DNA of 64,000 nt from assembly GCA_959347315.1 (NCBI GenBank), contig OY365807.1:34093312-34157311 (forward strand), given 5' to 3'. This stretch comes from Bimastos eiseni (taxonomy: Eukaryota > Annelida > Clitellata > Crassiclitellata > Lumbricidae). The translations under genes and the position numbers were made by a program. The number at the start of each line of letters is the position of its first letter. The stretch's first letter is position 1. Positions 1-15,100 of this stretch are shown here, one piece after another. The notes under the pieces are model-generated. The model saw only the letters and a list, made by a program, of their open reading frames with translations, ran no database searches and was not told the origin of the DNA.

Positions 1-311
1 TGATCCTGATCCAACCATGATCTCTCCCTGGTCCCATTTCACCCAAATAGGCAGCGAAGCTGTGCATGGCAAAATGTTTGCTGTATCAAATTCCAGGGTC
101 TGTGCATTCGGCGGCAGCTTCTGAATGGATGACTTAGTGTTGCCCGATGTTCCTATTGAAATCTGATAGGCTGTGTTGTCGAAAACTCCAGGAACATGAG
201 TTAAGTAAACGTGGGCTTCGTTGCACGCATCCAGATTAACAACAAAGTATTTCCGCTGAGTAGTGATGACAACGTGATCAGGCGTCTGTGTCCCGTCCGT
301 GAATACCGTCA
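1..311 (-). CDS. R4-1: first FAMeT domain of a fourth block, cut by the window edge
   Basis: The exon begins after an AG at 312-313 and runs off the window after the V-G-S-G-S motif, so about 104 residues are present. The first cysteine lies in L-D-A-C-N-E-A-H and the second in A-N-I-L-P-C-T. The W-x-K-W core reads P-I-W-V-K-W, with I replacing F. The segments LTHVPG, AYQISIG and NTKSSIQK match R3-1 (LTHLPG, AYQITLG, NTRSSIYK) far better than any other domain. This makes it the likely start of a new block after the 721-798 linker. Confidence 0.85.
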
Positions 312-3300
312 CTGAATCGTCTGAAAATGGATATCGATTAACTTTCGTAACTCGCTATTTCCATATTAGTTTAAAACAAAGCCTACTAAAAATGGAAATA
401 CGCACCCTAAACAGTTTTACTAACTCCAGTTCCATCATCAATTATACAACAAGCAACTTAGCAAGCACTCAGTCGCTGACTAGATGATATAAATTCCGAG
501 TCATGAGATTAGATTGTCAACCAGAGAGACACTGCAAAGGTGTTAACGTATTATTATTGCGTCGCAATGCAGCAACCAACATGACGACGACTCTCCCATC
601 AGATACAAATGCGTAATTAAGTCAATCATTATGATCAATCGCATGTTACCGCCATCTCACAAAATGTCAGACAATTACAGTTACAGGCAACAGATACATT
701 CATTCATTAGTAGGCAATACCTGAACTTGTAGGCGACACTGAGGGAGGAACTGGTACAAGCGTTGATGATACACCAGAGCTTGACGTTGTCGACGTTTCT
801 ACATTAAATACAACAATGCTTTTTTAAAAAGCCAACAGGTCTTTTTACGAATTCAGATGTTATGTAATCACAGTTGAGCATCAGACATATTAAAAAACAA
901 ATAGGTCTACCATACAGCGAATAATACCAAAATTCTGGTTGCTGCTCCATTTTTTATTTAAAATTTATTTGCAAAATAGGCTCCAGTGGCAGAGCTGAGT
1001 GACTCTCGTTCGTGATTAAGCTGGTGCAGTGTGCTTGACATTCAAGTAGCACCTACACAGTTTGGAGATTATGATTTCGACACGTTCACAATTTAGAGGT
1101 TTTGTAACGGCGGCCAACATTGACAATTCATATTTAATGGCTAATGCGATGAAATATAATTGCATTTAAACCTTTGTACCGATATGTTCAGAGTTTTGAC
1201 GAAATTTACGACAGATAGGCTAAATTGCGTTGACCAATCGGCTCTATCTCACCCTTAAACCATTCCAACTAAGAGCTACGCTGTGCAGAATATAAACATG
1301 TGATAAACGCTGTATAGTTAGACTCATAATTATGTGGTTCTTGAATTATTTAGAAACTAATTGACTAGATATAAGCATGCGTGTTTACGAAGAGTCACGT
1401 ATTAAAGACCGAAATTTTACAACTCTAAATAATTGTCACAAAGAGTTATCGTGTTCATTCATTCACATGCTTTTGATTAAACCATGCCTTATTCAATGTA
1501 GATTATTATTTCCCAATAACTTACATTCATCACTGGCTGGAATGGCACTTTTGGGACGAACCTTGCCGTCATGCCTTCATGTAACCGATATTACAGGTTA
1601 CATGAAGGGTCCACATTTCGAGACATCGGTGGGCACTTTAAAACTCAGTATACATGGTGGGGGTACGGTGGTCGATTGGTTAGAGCGGTCGGCCCGTAAC
1701 GCTCAGTATGCGCTGAGTGAGCGGGTTTGAACCCTCGTCAGAGGAATCACTATGTGGGGACCTTGAGCAAGTCCTTCGCGCACAATTGCTCTCCAGCACA
1801 ACTGCAATTGCGCCGTCGAGGCGTGTGCACTTCTGAGCAACAAATGTCGGAGGAAGGCGATATCAAATTACAGGAAAATAAATAAATGTAGGCCTAATGC
1901 TCGTGGAGACGCTAGCCAGAAGCATACAATATTATTATCGCAGCAATTATTTCAAACGCGCGCTTATCTGTCTAGAGAGGAAGTGTGTATCAATTATTCT
2001 TGCCTCTAAACTCCCGTAGCATTCCCGCGAGTGAGCGAACATTTTAAATAATATTTTATCAGGCAGCTGTCCATCACTTATTCTTAGCGTCATACACATC
2101 TTCGCTGCTCAATAAGGGTCCATCCACACATTACGTACGCAAAAATCGGAACCCTACCCTCTGTTGCACCGCGTGCATTTCGTGGACGTCCTCCCCGTGC
2201 GTACGTACATCTGAGCGCTGACACCCCCCATTGCAAAGGTTAAATAGGTAGACATATATAAAACATTGATTTTACCATAGGCTATTTTTGCTAAGCATCA
2301 TATTTAACATCTTAAATATGTTAACTGCTATGAAGCAATAAAACACTAGCAACACTTGCATTTTGAAAAGTTTTAATGATACCTAAAATTGATTAAGCAG
2401 GAATTTAGTCTGTGATTGGGCCTACAGTTCTGATTGTAATATTCCGTAGTGTGGACATCATATTTACAGTCATATTTGCGTACGTACATAGTTTCGGAAC
2501 CTCCTTCCCACACCGTACGCACCCGTACGCAAAATCGCCGAAATTCGAAACCCTCTTCCCTTGCTGCGTACGTAATATGTGGATGGCTCCTCAGACGCAT
2601 CAAGCACACGTAGGTGAACATGGAAGGCGCATTTTAAAGAAGTATCATAGTGGCTGGTGGTTTCAAACTTCGAATGATAGCATACAGTGTGCAGGTTTGA
2701 GCTTGTTCAACCACGGGTACCAAGTAAGTTGAAAAAATAAGTTGGTAATGCATATTTCGCTCTGCGAAGTGCAAGGAGCGAAATACAATACAAAAGTTAT
2801 ATCAAACAATACTGTTTATATCATGTCTAAAATTGACAGTCCTCATCTAGAGATCTAGACTCCATAAAATCATTCCATTGGTAAACAAATTCGATACAAC
2901 GTTTGAATGGGAAAACTACTTTGAACCTGCTACATTGTGTTGTTCAAATTCCCATTCTCCGAAGCTTCCGGCGCCAGAAGCCACAGCGATTGAATGCACA
3001 TGTTTCCTGTATGTTGGCTGTGGGTCAATAAAACTCAGTAGTCTACTTTGACCAACGACATCACCAGACCCGAAGTTCACAGTTCCGTTGACCCAGCTGA
3101 TCCAGAATGGACGAAACACACTGGGATCGAGAATTCCAGGAGTGTCGACTTGACTAACCACATCGCCCAAGGGCGATCTGGACTTCAGAATAGACATTGT
3201 GTTCCCTTGAGCTCCTATTGTTATTTCATACGAGGGTGCGTTCAGATTGCTCGGGACGCTTAATAGAGCGAGCATCGCATCACTAGAAGACTTGACCTTG

Positions 3301-6300
3301 AACTTGACTTCCTGAACGTCAATCGTCGACTTGTGAAGTGTCCAGAAGCTCTGAGGAGTCGATGAATTTGCCCTGACTAAACTGACTGCAAGTAAAACAA
3401 ATGTTAAGCTAATAGGCCTATAATTATAACTTTGAAGTAGAAAAAACAGATAATAATTCACAGTAAAATGCAATATATTGCACTGGGATAATTTTACAGG
3501 AAATAAACTAGGAAATAAACAACCATAATTATCAGGTTTCTTAAAACATTTATCAAATAACAAATATACAACTTGACTTCGACTTGTATGAAGTGAAAAA
3601 TATTTAAACGTAACGCGAACATTTGGACATCTGCAACTTTATGTGAATACGTCTATCTTCTTAAACCCATGCAATATTTAAAAAATGAGAAACCACTAAA
3701 ATGTGATAGTTGACCTACAACATACAAGCTAACGAATAGTATATATTAGCAATAATTATGTGTGTGTCGGATTTAAGGTTAGGCCTACGCGTAATCAACA
3801 GTGCTATGTTGTTTTCACAAATGACCATACGATGAAATAATTTCGCAGAGTAGCTCGGCCACCGTACCATATGTCCATCCAGAAATGAACATCCTTTTCA
3901 AGAGAAAAATTGATTACCTTCTGTCTGTAGGAACTGATATTCCCCCGGAGCTGAGTACCAACTCGTCACTGAAGCCACACTGATGACTGGCATATCAGGG
4001 TCATCGAGTCTCATCAAAACGTGTGAATCTACTGGACCAGAGCCAACTTCAAGAGTCTTATTTTGCCATCGAACCCAAAACGGAAGCAACATATCGCAGT
4101 TCATGATGTTGGGTGTGCTCTCTTCAACAACGTTCTGTCCCATAGAACCACGTCTTATGGCAGATATTGTGTTCTCAGATCCTCCTATCACAATCTCGTA
4201 GGCAATAGTGCTTATGTCTTGGACTGCATTGGACAGCAGTACGTGTGCATCATTGCACGACATGACTTTGAATGTCATATAATTGTAAACTGGCCACAGC
4301 CATGTATAGTTGTAACCGTAGTTGGCCTGCGTAAAGATGGAATAGGTGTCACCTAAATCAAAAGAATGTCACCAATTTTATCTTCAATCAACATATCCAA
4401 TGACATGACAATGACCGATATAGAATTTAAAGAAATATATTTTGAAATACCATATCACGTTTGCAGCGTTAAATTTCCGTAGAAGATAAGCAACTAAACC
4501 TCAACGCCAAAAAAGCAGCTAAACATCAATCTGTAAAAACAGTAGATCAATCACGATAAATATGTTCATAGAAGGTAGTTAGAGCACTAAATGAGTGAAG
4601 ATAGGATTTCCGCACCTTTGATGTGCATGAGGTATGAACACCTGCACAATATGCCGAAACTTTTACGTTTAACGAAATAAACATTCTAAAGCGTACTGAA
4701 CGAAAGTGAAAAAACGTAATTATACCTTGGAGAAATGAGAAATCCCAAAATCCAGTGGCTCCATCCCATGTTGAGATGGTGAGACCCTTGAAAATCCTTT
4801 TCTCATCATCAACCCAATCTAGGAACGTTGAGCTTCCAATTACCGCTCCCTTGCCGACTGTTATCCTGTTACTCGAATCCCATTTCACCCAGAAAGCTTT
4901 GTAGTTGTTGCAGTCCATGATGTTGGGAGTTTCCACTTTCTGTTTTTCGATCATCGTTGAATAATCCCGAATGAAGCTGTTGTTGTTTCCGTTGCCTCCG
5001 ATTATGATCTCGTAGGTACGAGTGTGAACATTGTTGAAAAATTCCGATAACGCGACATGTGCGTCTCTGCACGCTTGAACTCGAAAGACTATCGAGCTCT
5101 GGCTCGTCATCGACTTGGACAACTGATTGTAGTTGTGTTCAGGCAAAGTCGTAACTCTCAGAGAAGATACTGAAACAAATTTCAAGCAGGCAATTCATAA
5201 TACCCAGTACATCCAACACGAGATGGAGGTAGAATAAGTGAAGTAGAATAATGTCTAAAAATACGAATAACGCAAGTCGTCTCTGCAACGAGCTATATAA
5301 GAAATATCGTAGAATATCAAGTAGGTCTGTTTGCACAAAAAACCATGCACCAGTTACGTAAAAGTAAATACTATTCTGATGATCGCGTCAAATAATTTTA
5401 CTCACGCTACAAATCCTAATTGGATTTGGGCTACCCTATCAGCATGCCCAGATGGAGCCTATATTTTTCAATTTCAATTCATTTGATTATATTGCTATTG
5501 ATCTCAATAGAAGAACATTCATGAGTGAAATGCATACTTTGATAATTAACTGGAGTGGGAGTAATAAGGAAGAAAAGAGACCCTGAATTAAGGGACTGAC
5601 GATTCCGCTAGTCGGGCTACCCTTTTCTTTGAATACAGTCAGCAGCGGATAACAAAAAAATTCAGATTGAAAACCGTAAACTTAACTAGTTAAATATTAA
5701 ACAATAAGAGCACACATGTAATTAAAGCGTTATTTTTAACAAATGATTTTTCAACTCAGCACTAAAAGTACGAATACTATTTCAAGCACGTATGTTACAA
5801 AGGATTTTGCTCCAGCTGTAACGAACTGACAGAGACAATTCACAGCTCTTCAGCGGCAAAACACAATATTTAATCACTGATGAGCGCACCTCAAGTATAT
5901 CATAAATCAACGTAGACATTGTTAAAAATAAAATAAAATAATTTTGTGATTACTCTGCAACCTAATATAATGTGGAAACTTCTATAGCGCTATTATTACA
6001 CATGTGGATGGCGTCCAACAATGGTCGCTGCTATAGAAAAGCACAGTGAAAAATCGCAAAGTTAATTTGACAGGCAGTCAAGATTCGTCCTGAAGTCAGG
6101 TTACGCGGGCAACCTATTCGAAACAGATGGCCGAAAAAATAGCATAGAACCAGCAAAGTGGAAAATAGACCGACGGCGAATTCTAAAACCGAGTACGGGC
6201 GAGAACCAAACACTGCTCCCGTTCGAGGTACATGTATACTAAGTAACAGAGCATTCAATGATCAAGTGCGGATACTGTGAAGCTGAGGTTGAGTAAAGAC

Positions 6301-9300
6301 GAGAGATCCAATACTCTAATCAGAATGCAGTACTGCTTAAACTTAGAGATTAGCTTCAAAGCGGATTCTTTGTCGTATAAGAATTTAGTGTAATCACTGT
6401 AGCAGAACATTGATGTGTTGGAAATGTGGGTGCTTTCCTTTATGTATACAAATTAAGGGGTCCCGCAGGTAATGTAAATTGTGCAGAGTGGTAATTATTT
6501 GTGACGATATTATAAAACGAGTTACCGTAATCAAACGTGTGGAATCAGAGCGTTAGCTACTGGAAGCAGGGCATTTTCAATATCCAAATCTACGTGAATA
6601 TTCAGCTACGTGAAGTGAGACAATTAACTATTAATACGGCGAAGCTGGTTGACTTTACGTAGATGACATCTGATGAATGGACGACATGCCGTATCATGAA
6701 CTCTGTTCCGAAGATTTCGAAATCTGGTAGGCCGTTTTGTTGAACACCGCAGAAATACAAGTTGACTTGTACTCCCTTTGTACCCAATCATAATGACAAC
6801 TTCTACGACTATCGGATCATCATTTATCATGGTCAACGACGACAACGATCAATGATCAAAGTGAAGCAAATAGAATTCTGAACCCTCATCTATTATATGT
6901 CAATTATAAAGTTTTTGCAGAATTCAGATCACTAATGACCAGCTATAACTTCGATTAATCTGAAATGGCATGTAAACACGTTTGTGCATATACGGTAGTG
7001 TGGTTTATAATAATCACCGTCACTTTCGTAGACTATCCAATCGCCTTGACTTCCATAACCAGTTGTAGTACTTAGAGCCGTAATAGACACATTTTGTGAA
7101 CCAGTCAGCTGATAAGACATAATTCTGAAACATTACGCAGACGAAGCCGATGACAAAGTTATTGTTGCAGATTTATATTCATGAAAATAGCCAATCTAAA
7201 CTTGACGTGTACATAAATCGTTCAACCGTGAATTGCCAGTTTTAGCCAGCATCAATTATTGTTGCAAAGTACAGTGAGTGCTAGGCTTCTAAACAGATTA
7301 ATAAGAGTTGTCCCCATTAAATAAAATTAATGGCTTTTGAAATAACACAATGTTTTCAGAATGAAATTTATTGTGGAAGAGTGGCATACAAAATTCAACG
7401 AGTAGTCCCATATTAATTTTCGACTAGGGTGTACTAGGTAGTCCTACCTATATAAGTAAATAATTTTTATTATCTGAAGGAGCTCATGTAAATGTCCTTA
7501 GTTGACAAACACACGAACTGATGAATTTTAGTGAAATCATTTTAAAAGAATGGGACCTACCAAAATCATATAATAAAAACAGAAAAGAGTTTGCACTAAA
7601 ATATACCACATAAAATTATATAATTATCTAAATATCTCTGTTTGTGCATTGTAAAAGTACAATCCATGCAATTACCTGTGTGTGTCTGGGTTGCCTTTGC
7701 CGACTTCAATTAGGCCTCCACGCCATCTGATCCAAAATGGTCTGTATTCTAAGCAGCTCAGAATTCCAAACTCGTCGTGGAAACTAAGAATAGGACCCTA
7801 GCATAAAACAAAGTCTTCTGCACCGACGGAAATAGCAACGTTTACCTTAAAAATCTCCAGTTTAGGAAACCCCGTAAAGCTGGATATAAGGCCTATAGTT
7901 TCTCGTTTAGCTAAGATGATTCCTCGTCTTCTCTAGAGTGTTGTCATTTCCACGTCTTTTCGCCAATCGTCTCGGTTATAAGGTCGTTCCCAGGCTAAGT
8001 GTATCCTGAATTTCAGGCTACACAAAGCCTGGGAACGACCTTATAACCGAGACGATCCGATTCCAATGGTCAATGTGTGTCCTCACCGTCCGACTGGTCT
8101 CCTCGAGCCCTTGGAGACCGGTATTCTGGTCACAAAAGGCCATAGCGTAGTCATGAATGCTATCACATGGAGATCGAGTGAAGTGTCGAAACAACCAGAA
8201 TGTTCCAGTTTAGACAACATCAGAGACTGAGTGAGGAAAGTCGCGAGCGTCTGAACACTTATGCGTTTGAGATGGAAATCGCTGGATTCCCCAGATACAA
8301 CAGTTGGAAGAGGCCCAGTTTCTTAGATAGGGCCACTATCAGCGTCCAGTAAAGGAGCACATGTAGTAAGTAGACGGGTGAAATGTCTGCATGCCAATTC
8401 GTGATTGAGATCGTTGATACAGCGCGAGCAATTGCTACTCGACGTTGGCCTTATAGCTTGCTGTTAATAAGCTTCGATATTCCACCTATGGAACCCTCCT
8501 ACAAGTTCGATTACGTTTCTCAGAACTTATATGCTAGCCGCAATCGGAGGATATATCGTCGTAGTCTAGGTCATAGTTTTGACCCAGTTTACCTGCATTC
8601 CAAAGTGGTGTGTTTTATGGTCTATTGACTCAAGCGGCGACAAAACCAGGGTTTCAATCATGGACAAGAAGAACCACATCGTCGGCGTAGTCGAGATCTG
8701 AGAACATCTCTAATCCAATAATTTTTATGTGCATCCGCCTGTTCTTCGACGACGACAGTCCATTAGCAGCAGAACAAATCTGATACACGTTTCAGCAATG
8801 AGTTCTCGCCATTAATACTCCGCTAATATTTATTTATTGTAATCCCCGTTCACACTATAATTGCTTCGCTTTTGTGTTATATTGGTTTGGAGTTAGTGAG
8901 GATCATAATCCAATTCATACGTTGCAATTCAGACTCATAGACCAAGGAGGTTTCAATACTGCCAGAACACGCGTGGATAATATTTTCACCCTGAATAGTC
9001 TGCTTCAATCATAAACCAATACCAGCAGCTCTTTTCGATTGCTTTGTAAAGCTCTCTTGGAAATGCTCCACAATCTTGGGTTCTATTGAAATATTAGGGA
9101 TGTCATTAGAGTGCGTAACACTTACACAGTTTACATGTTGATAGTGTAGCTTCTGGTTGGTTTAGAGCGTTAAGCGGACATAGGACATTGACCATAACCA
9201 TAACCAACTGGCTGCTAAGGCGTTATTAGGCACGGAAAGAGGGGTTATAATCCGAGCTTAGGAGTCAATGCAGTCTAAACGGTTTATTTTACTTTCGTGA

Positions 9301-12120
9301 AACGGAGAGATTATTGCCTTGGTCCAGCCAGTATAAATAAATAATAAAATAATAATAATAAATAATAAACATTCACGCATTCTATATTTTAAAATTGACT
9401 GGGTAGGTTCATCAAATCACCATACTACTTGGTTATGATTATCACTGACGACGACGACGATGACGACGAGTCGTCGACGACGACAAAGACCATAATGACA
9501 AACATCAATGTACACGTCTAAATTCTGATGTCGTATTTTAACTATAAGCAATTTAGACAAACTTCGAAATACTATTTAGGCATAATAACTTGTAGTAAGA
9601 AAAAATCAAAGAGAAAACAAATAGCAGTAGTAGTTTAATAATAATAACAAAAATAATATTAATAATAATGATGATAATGATGATGATGATGACGATGACG
9701 ATGATGATGATGATGATGATGATAATAACAAATAACAATAATTAAAAAAGAGGTAATAATATTAATAATAGCGGGATGAATAGATGACCACCAAACCATA
9801 TGAACTATGGCATTGGTGTTGAAAGGTAGTGTAGAAAACGCTCAGACTGGCGATCAGAAGTGTCGTATTCATAAATCCAGCAAATTCATATAGATTAACA
9901 AAAGACATGTGAAAGGAAGGAATATATTAGCGCTGCATGGAGAACTTAATTTCAGGCAGTAAATTAAAACATCAAGAAGCATGCCTTTCACTAATAAAAA
10001 AAATGTTAGAGGCGCCTTATCAATCGCAGCCGGCAGTACCAGTTGTTAGTAAATAAAGGTATTTATTAATGCTATGAGAATAGCAAAATGTCAGAGAAGA
10101 AAAGCTTACCGATTTGCCATCTCTGATTTCCGATCTGGTATTTAAATATCCTCCGATGACGATTTCGAAGAGTTTGTCCTCTGAGCTTCCAGGAACCGAC
10201 TGTAGGGCGATGTGGGCGTCGTTGCAGGCCTTCACAACAAATGTTAGGACTTCCTGCCACGTGGTGATCGCGTTGTAGCTGTACTTGTGGCTGCTACCGT
10301 CATTTGGTGTATGCAGCTCGTAAACGTCCCCTAAACAGAGACGGGAGATAAATCAGTGCTTCTGATATGCACTAAAGTGACGCAACAGATGACGATGGTG
10401 ATGATGATGATGATTTTATCAGGCTACACCAGGATGCTTATCCACGATCTTCAGTTGGAGCAGATGTCGTTAGTTCATTCTGACAGTAAGGATAGCCCCA
10501 TGCAGGGCTTGAAGTGGGACGGTGGTATGAAAAGGTATGCCGTACCGCACCTCTTCTGACCGACTGCAAGCATACCTGTACTTCGACAGACGCTCCCCCG
10601 GCCCTCTAATCCGGAGGGGAGAAGAAGATGGAAATGGTTCTTGTATCCATACCGGAACCTCTTTTTCCCACTTCAAGTCCTGGGCCCATGAGTCATGTGG
10701 CGGAATCAGTCCGTCACAAGAGTCCTCGCCTTTATTATTATTATTACTCCGTACTATCTCTCTGTCTCTTTGTCTGTCTGTCTCTCTCTTCGTTTACAAG
10801 TAATTTATTTTTATCCAAATTCAAAACAATGACCCCGACCGCAAAGGGCGCGTTTGACCATAGCGATCAACGGACGTATACATTCTATTTATTATAGAGT
10901 TTTGTGGACGGGTCAACTGACTCACAACTCAAAGAGTGTGCGTTTTTGGAGCGGCCAAGTCGAAGGTGGGGTATTTCGTAGTTCGATTTTTATTTTCTTA
11001 ACGAGTTTAATCGGCCGATCGATGGTGGAAATTCTTTGCTGAGGTCATGCTGAATTGTCTAGCGTTGAATACAGAAACCGACGTGACCGCCATTTCTGGG
11101 AAATTCGGAAAAGACCGACTCAATTTTCAAGTGTGACTCAGACTAGGGAGTTGGCCAGTAGGCCTAATCTGGTAGCTATTGAAAACACCCATGCCTCCGT
11201 TTGAGCACATCATCTTTTGATTCTTTTAACTCTGTAAAACGATAGATCATCATGGAATCCCGTCGTCGATAAGGTGCACCGTTCGGTTCCAGGATTCAGA
11301 ATCCGTCATTCCATACGACACCGGAAGGTCATTCGAGGATACGAAGCCTGATGGAGTAATTCTAATGAACCCTGATTATGAGTCTAGAGAAATTACGGTT
11401 GTCTTCAACCTGAAGACCGCGGATGACTATGTAGAGACCCCGGTAGATGAAGAGGTCCTTTTAAAGTTAATGCTACACCCGGTCCCAGGTGAACGATTGC
11501 AACCATACCACAGGTTCGAACCCCGGCAAAGTGACAAACGAACTATGGTAGCGCATATAGTCCAAACCACACCACAGCCGCCACCGAATTCGCGATAGTC
11601 AATCAATTTCGGCCAATTGACTGAATATCCATTTTTACTTGGTCAGGGAAAACGACACGAAATTTACCCGAACATTTGGCAGAGGAACATTCTGAGATGC
11701 AGACGAAGGAGAGAAAAGGTGAGGAAATGATAAGGAGAGGAGAGTGGAAAGTGGAGAGAATCGGAGAGAAGTGATAGGGACAGATTTGGATGGATAAGTC
11801 AAGAAAAAAACGGAAAGCTTCAGGGACTTTCTCCAATATAAACATCTATACCAGCTAGCGAACGGATGTATCTCGTTAAATAGGCTAGTAATTGTAGGAA
11901 ATGTTCAGCAATAGTAATATATGCAGTAGCAGAAGTAACAGCAGCAACAGTAGCAAGTTAGCAACAGGCAATACTGCTATGTTATTACTACTTCCACTGC
12001 TACTACTACAATATGACCTGAGGAACTTCGATCTTCAGGGACCTATCAGAAATTATTATTTATAAAGATCAGCTGTCCGTAGGTGCCAGCCTCGTTTTCA
12101 AGCGATGAAGGGAACGTATC

Positions 12121-12154
<34 letters not shown>

Positions 12155-15100
12155 GGAAGAAATAATGGAAGTGTAACTTCTTGTTTGATCATTAAATCGG
12201 GAAAATAAACACACTAAAACTAACGCAAACTGAGGAACTAGGAAAATTATCGTAGACGGTGTTATCGGCGGTGGTTATGGTAGCGAGCGTGGAAACCTTC
12301 ATTTGTTTTTACCCAAAAGTTGCTTAAAATTTGAGGGGTCAAATTACCTTGGGAGAAAACTGTAATCATTATTATAATCACTTTTATTATTGTTATTATT
12401 CGTATCATTACTATAATAATTACTCAGGCTTATGAATGGCAAATGCACAACGTTGTAGCATTATTATCTTAGATACAAGAAGTCTGTATAACATTATAAA
12501 GTGCTCACCAGATATGCCGGCGAATCCCCAGACTCCTTTAACACCAGCTGGCGTTCTGACGGAGAGTGAGTTGAGAGCATGACCTGGAGATTCGTTGTGG
12601 TGCAATACTCTGTTCTGCCCAGGAATGGTCCCTCTCCCGAACGACACAGAACCAATCGTCCAGCTAATCCAGAAGAATTGACGCAGCTGACAGTTAAGTA
12701 TGCCCGGTGTAATCGCAAAAGTTAAAATCGCACCGTTGTCGCCTCTCTTTAGCAGCGTCTCTAGGTTCTCCGTGGTTCCTATGAGCAGCTCATACGAACG
12801 ATATTTGAATATGCCTGGAATCTGTGACAGGATAACATGCGCATCTCTGCAGGTGGTTACGGAGAATGTCGCTTCAGACTTGTCTTTCAACGACAGCAGA
12901 AAGAAGCCATATCTATCTTCTTCCTCTGCAGTCACGTGCTCAACAGACGTCACTGACAGGTAAATAAAACAAAACACGTCACATTTTTGTGATGGGAAAC
13001 ATTAAAAATTAAGTACTCTTGCAGCAAGTCTGAATGAAAAACTGTAAGGTGCGCACTGCGTTCTGTGTGCCTGCAAGATTGAAGATAAAAACGCTTGATA
13101 ATCCAATTCGTATTTCAGCAAGAATTCTTTTCAATATCTATTTTAGCAAGCATACTTTCAATCGATATAGATCATCTACATGTATGTAAGAAGAATTATT
13201 TTCATCAATCCAACATCTACTTAAACAAGCATTATTGTCTTGAATCCAACTTCCATTTTTCCGAATACAAAGGGCGAATAATATCTTTTGGTCGTCAACG
13301 ATTTGTCAGTGAACCATTTTACGTTAAAAAAATGAATATAATTACCTTCCCTGGTGGAGTATTTCCATTCTCCGCGGGACTCTGGACCCGTGGCCAAAGC
13401 TACTGCGGAAATTGGCTGCGGTTCGCTGTCCATCCAATCGAGGAATCGCTGTCCAGAGGCAGACTCCATAGCAACCTCAATCTTGCCGCCTTGCCAACTC
13501 AACCAGAACGGCCTCTGTTGAGAGCAGTCGAGAATGCCCTGCGACATTTCCTCGGCAACCACGGTGCCTTCGTTGATTCCGCTTTCATTCATTGCATAGC
13601 GGATGATCCGCGATTTGGTGTTGGAGTCGTGTCCAATTATGACCTCGTAAAGAGTCGGAGAGAAGCGAGACTCAGAAAGAAACAGATGTGCGCTGCGACA
13701 TGACTGAATGACGAAGTTGAGAAAAGTCTGCGATGACTTGAAATTCATCCAGTGGTCAGAGTAAGCCTCATTATTTGGCGTGCTCAATATAACTGCGTTA
13801 TCTGTAAAAACACAGCAATAACTTGAATAATTTCCATACAACGGTCATTTTCAAGCACAAGAATATACATAGCAAAACGTTATAAAGTTTCCTCCCATCT
13901 CAAGGCCTAAGTCCTTCATGAACTTGTCAATGGCTCATTTAATTTAAAATAATTTCTAGATATTATATGTATAGATAATACTATTTGAAATCCTTTTCAC
14001 CAACAAGATCCCTTGCAAAAATGACCTTTATCAAGTTTGCAAAACATCCTTTATACAATTTAAACGCCAAAACTCGACAACTAACTCAACGACTTGTCTA
14101 AAACGACTTCTTGACTTTCCTTTTCTTATTCCTTTTAGTTCTTCTGTTAATATCGATCTCAATGTGGATTGTCGCGGGCAAGATTAGATTAGCATGTATA
14201 TCGCATGCTAGGCTTTGGTAGATGGTGTTCTAGCTTGAGTGGATCAGGGTGCAGATCGTCGTAGGATAAAGTTGGTATGCGTGCATATTGCGCGATCGTG
14301 TCTAATCAATAGGGTTGAGGAAGGGAAAGGCTCCGCAATATTACATCAAAATTGAAAAACACTATTAAAATAATTACACATTATCTACTTAATAAACCAT
14401 AATGGCGTGCCAATAAAATGTGTAAGAGCACATTAAATTCAGTGGCCAGGGCGAAGCCAAGTTGAAAAGCTAATTAACTTAATTTGGGCAAAATTAATGC
14501 ACAGCGTTCCATCATATTGTTCTATGGGTTACTGGAATGGCACAATTCAAACTACTTCATTAGAAACATAAATAAATATCTCGACACAAAACCTTCGATG
14601 TTGCTGAACTGCCAAAGGCCTGTTGCACCCCATCCAGTGGTTATAGAAAAGAAGGTGACCGTCAACGGCTCCGGATCCAACCAATCCATGAATATCTGTT
14701 CGTCGGCAATGTTTCCACGACCCACTTTGATGTGACCTGAGAACCAGCTGACCCAGAAGGGTAACATCTGCTGGCAGTTGACGATATTGGGTGTATCCAC
14801 CTGCACCAAGAAGATTACAGGAACAATGCATTCTAGCATACATGCTGTGCCAAAAGACGTAGTTCTCAGTAGGCCTACATATTAGCGATACAAAAGCACT
14901 CGAATATAATTTTCCATTACGTGCGCTATCAATTGATAGGTTGAATAGAGCTACGAGAGCCCGATGTGTTTACTTCATTCGAAACATGGGTGGCCTTTGT
15001 ACACAATATATAGCAAAACATTCTGACAAAATATTTATGCATTATGTCGCAGTCATTGTGAAGCATAGCTGAAGTTCTACTGCTCAATTTTCCTTACGGC

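Noticed and set aside
1377..1730. 117-codon plus-strand open frame
   Set aside because: It runs into the SINE A-box region and shows no recognisable protein signature; chance frame in intron and repeat.
1659..1740. tRNA gene
   Set aside because: A- and B-box motifs are present, but no cloverleaf with an acceptor stem is evident and the same unit continues into a non-tRNA body shared by three copies, which is a SINE.
10430..10740. GC-rich segment with open frames on both strands
   Set aside because: Looks like a repeat, but no inverted ends, reverse-transcriptase motif or second copy was found in the window.
11365..11598. Plus-strand 77-codon open frame in the R3-8/R3-9 intron
   Set aside because: Sequence looks protein-like in places but matches no family I know, has no splice context and no second copy in the window.
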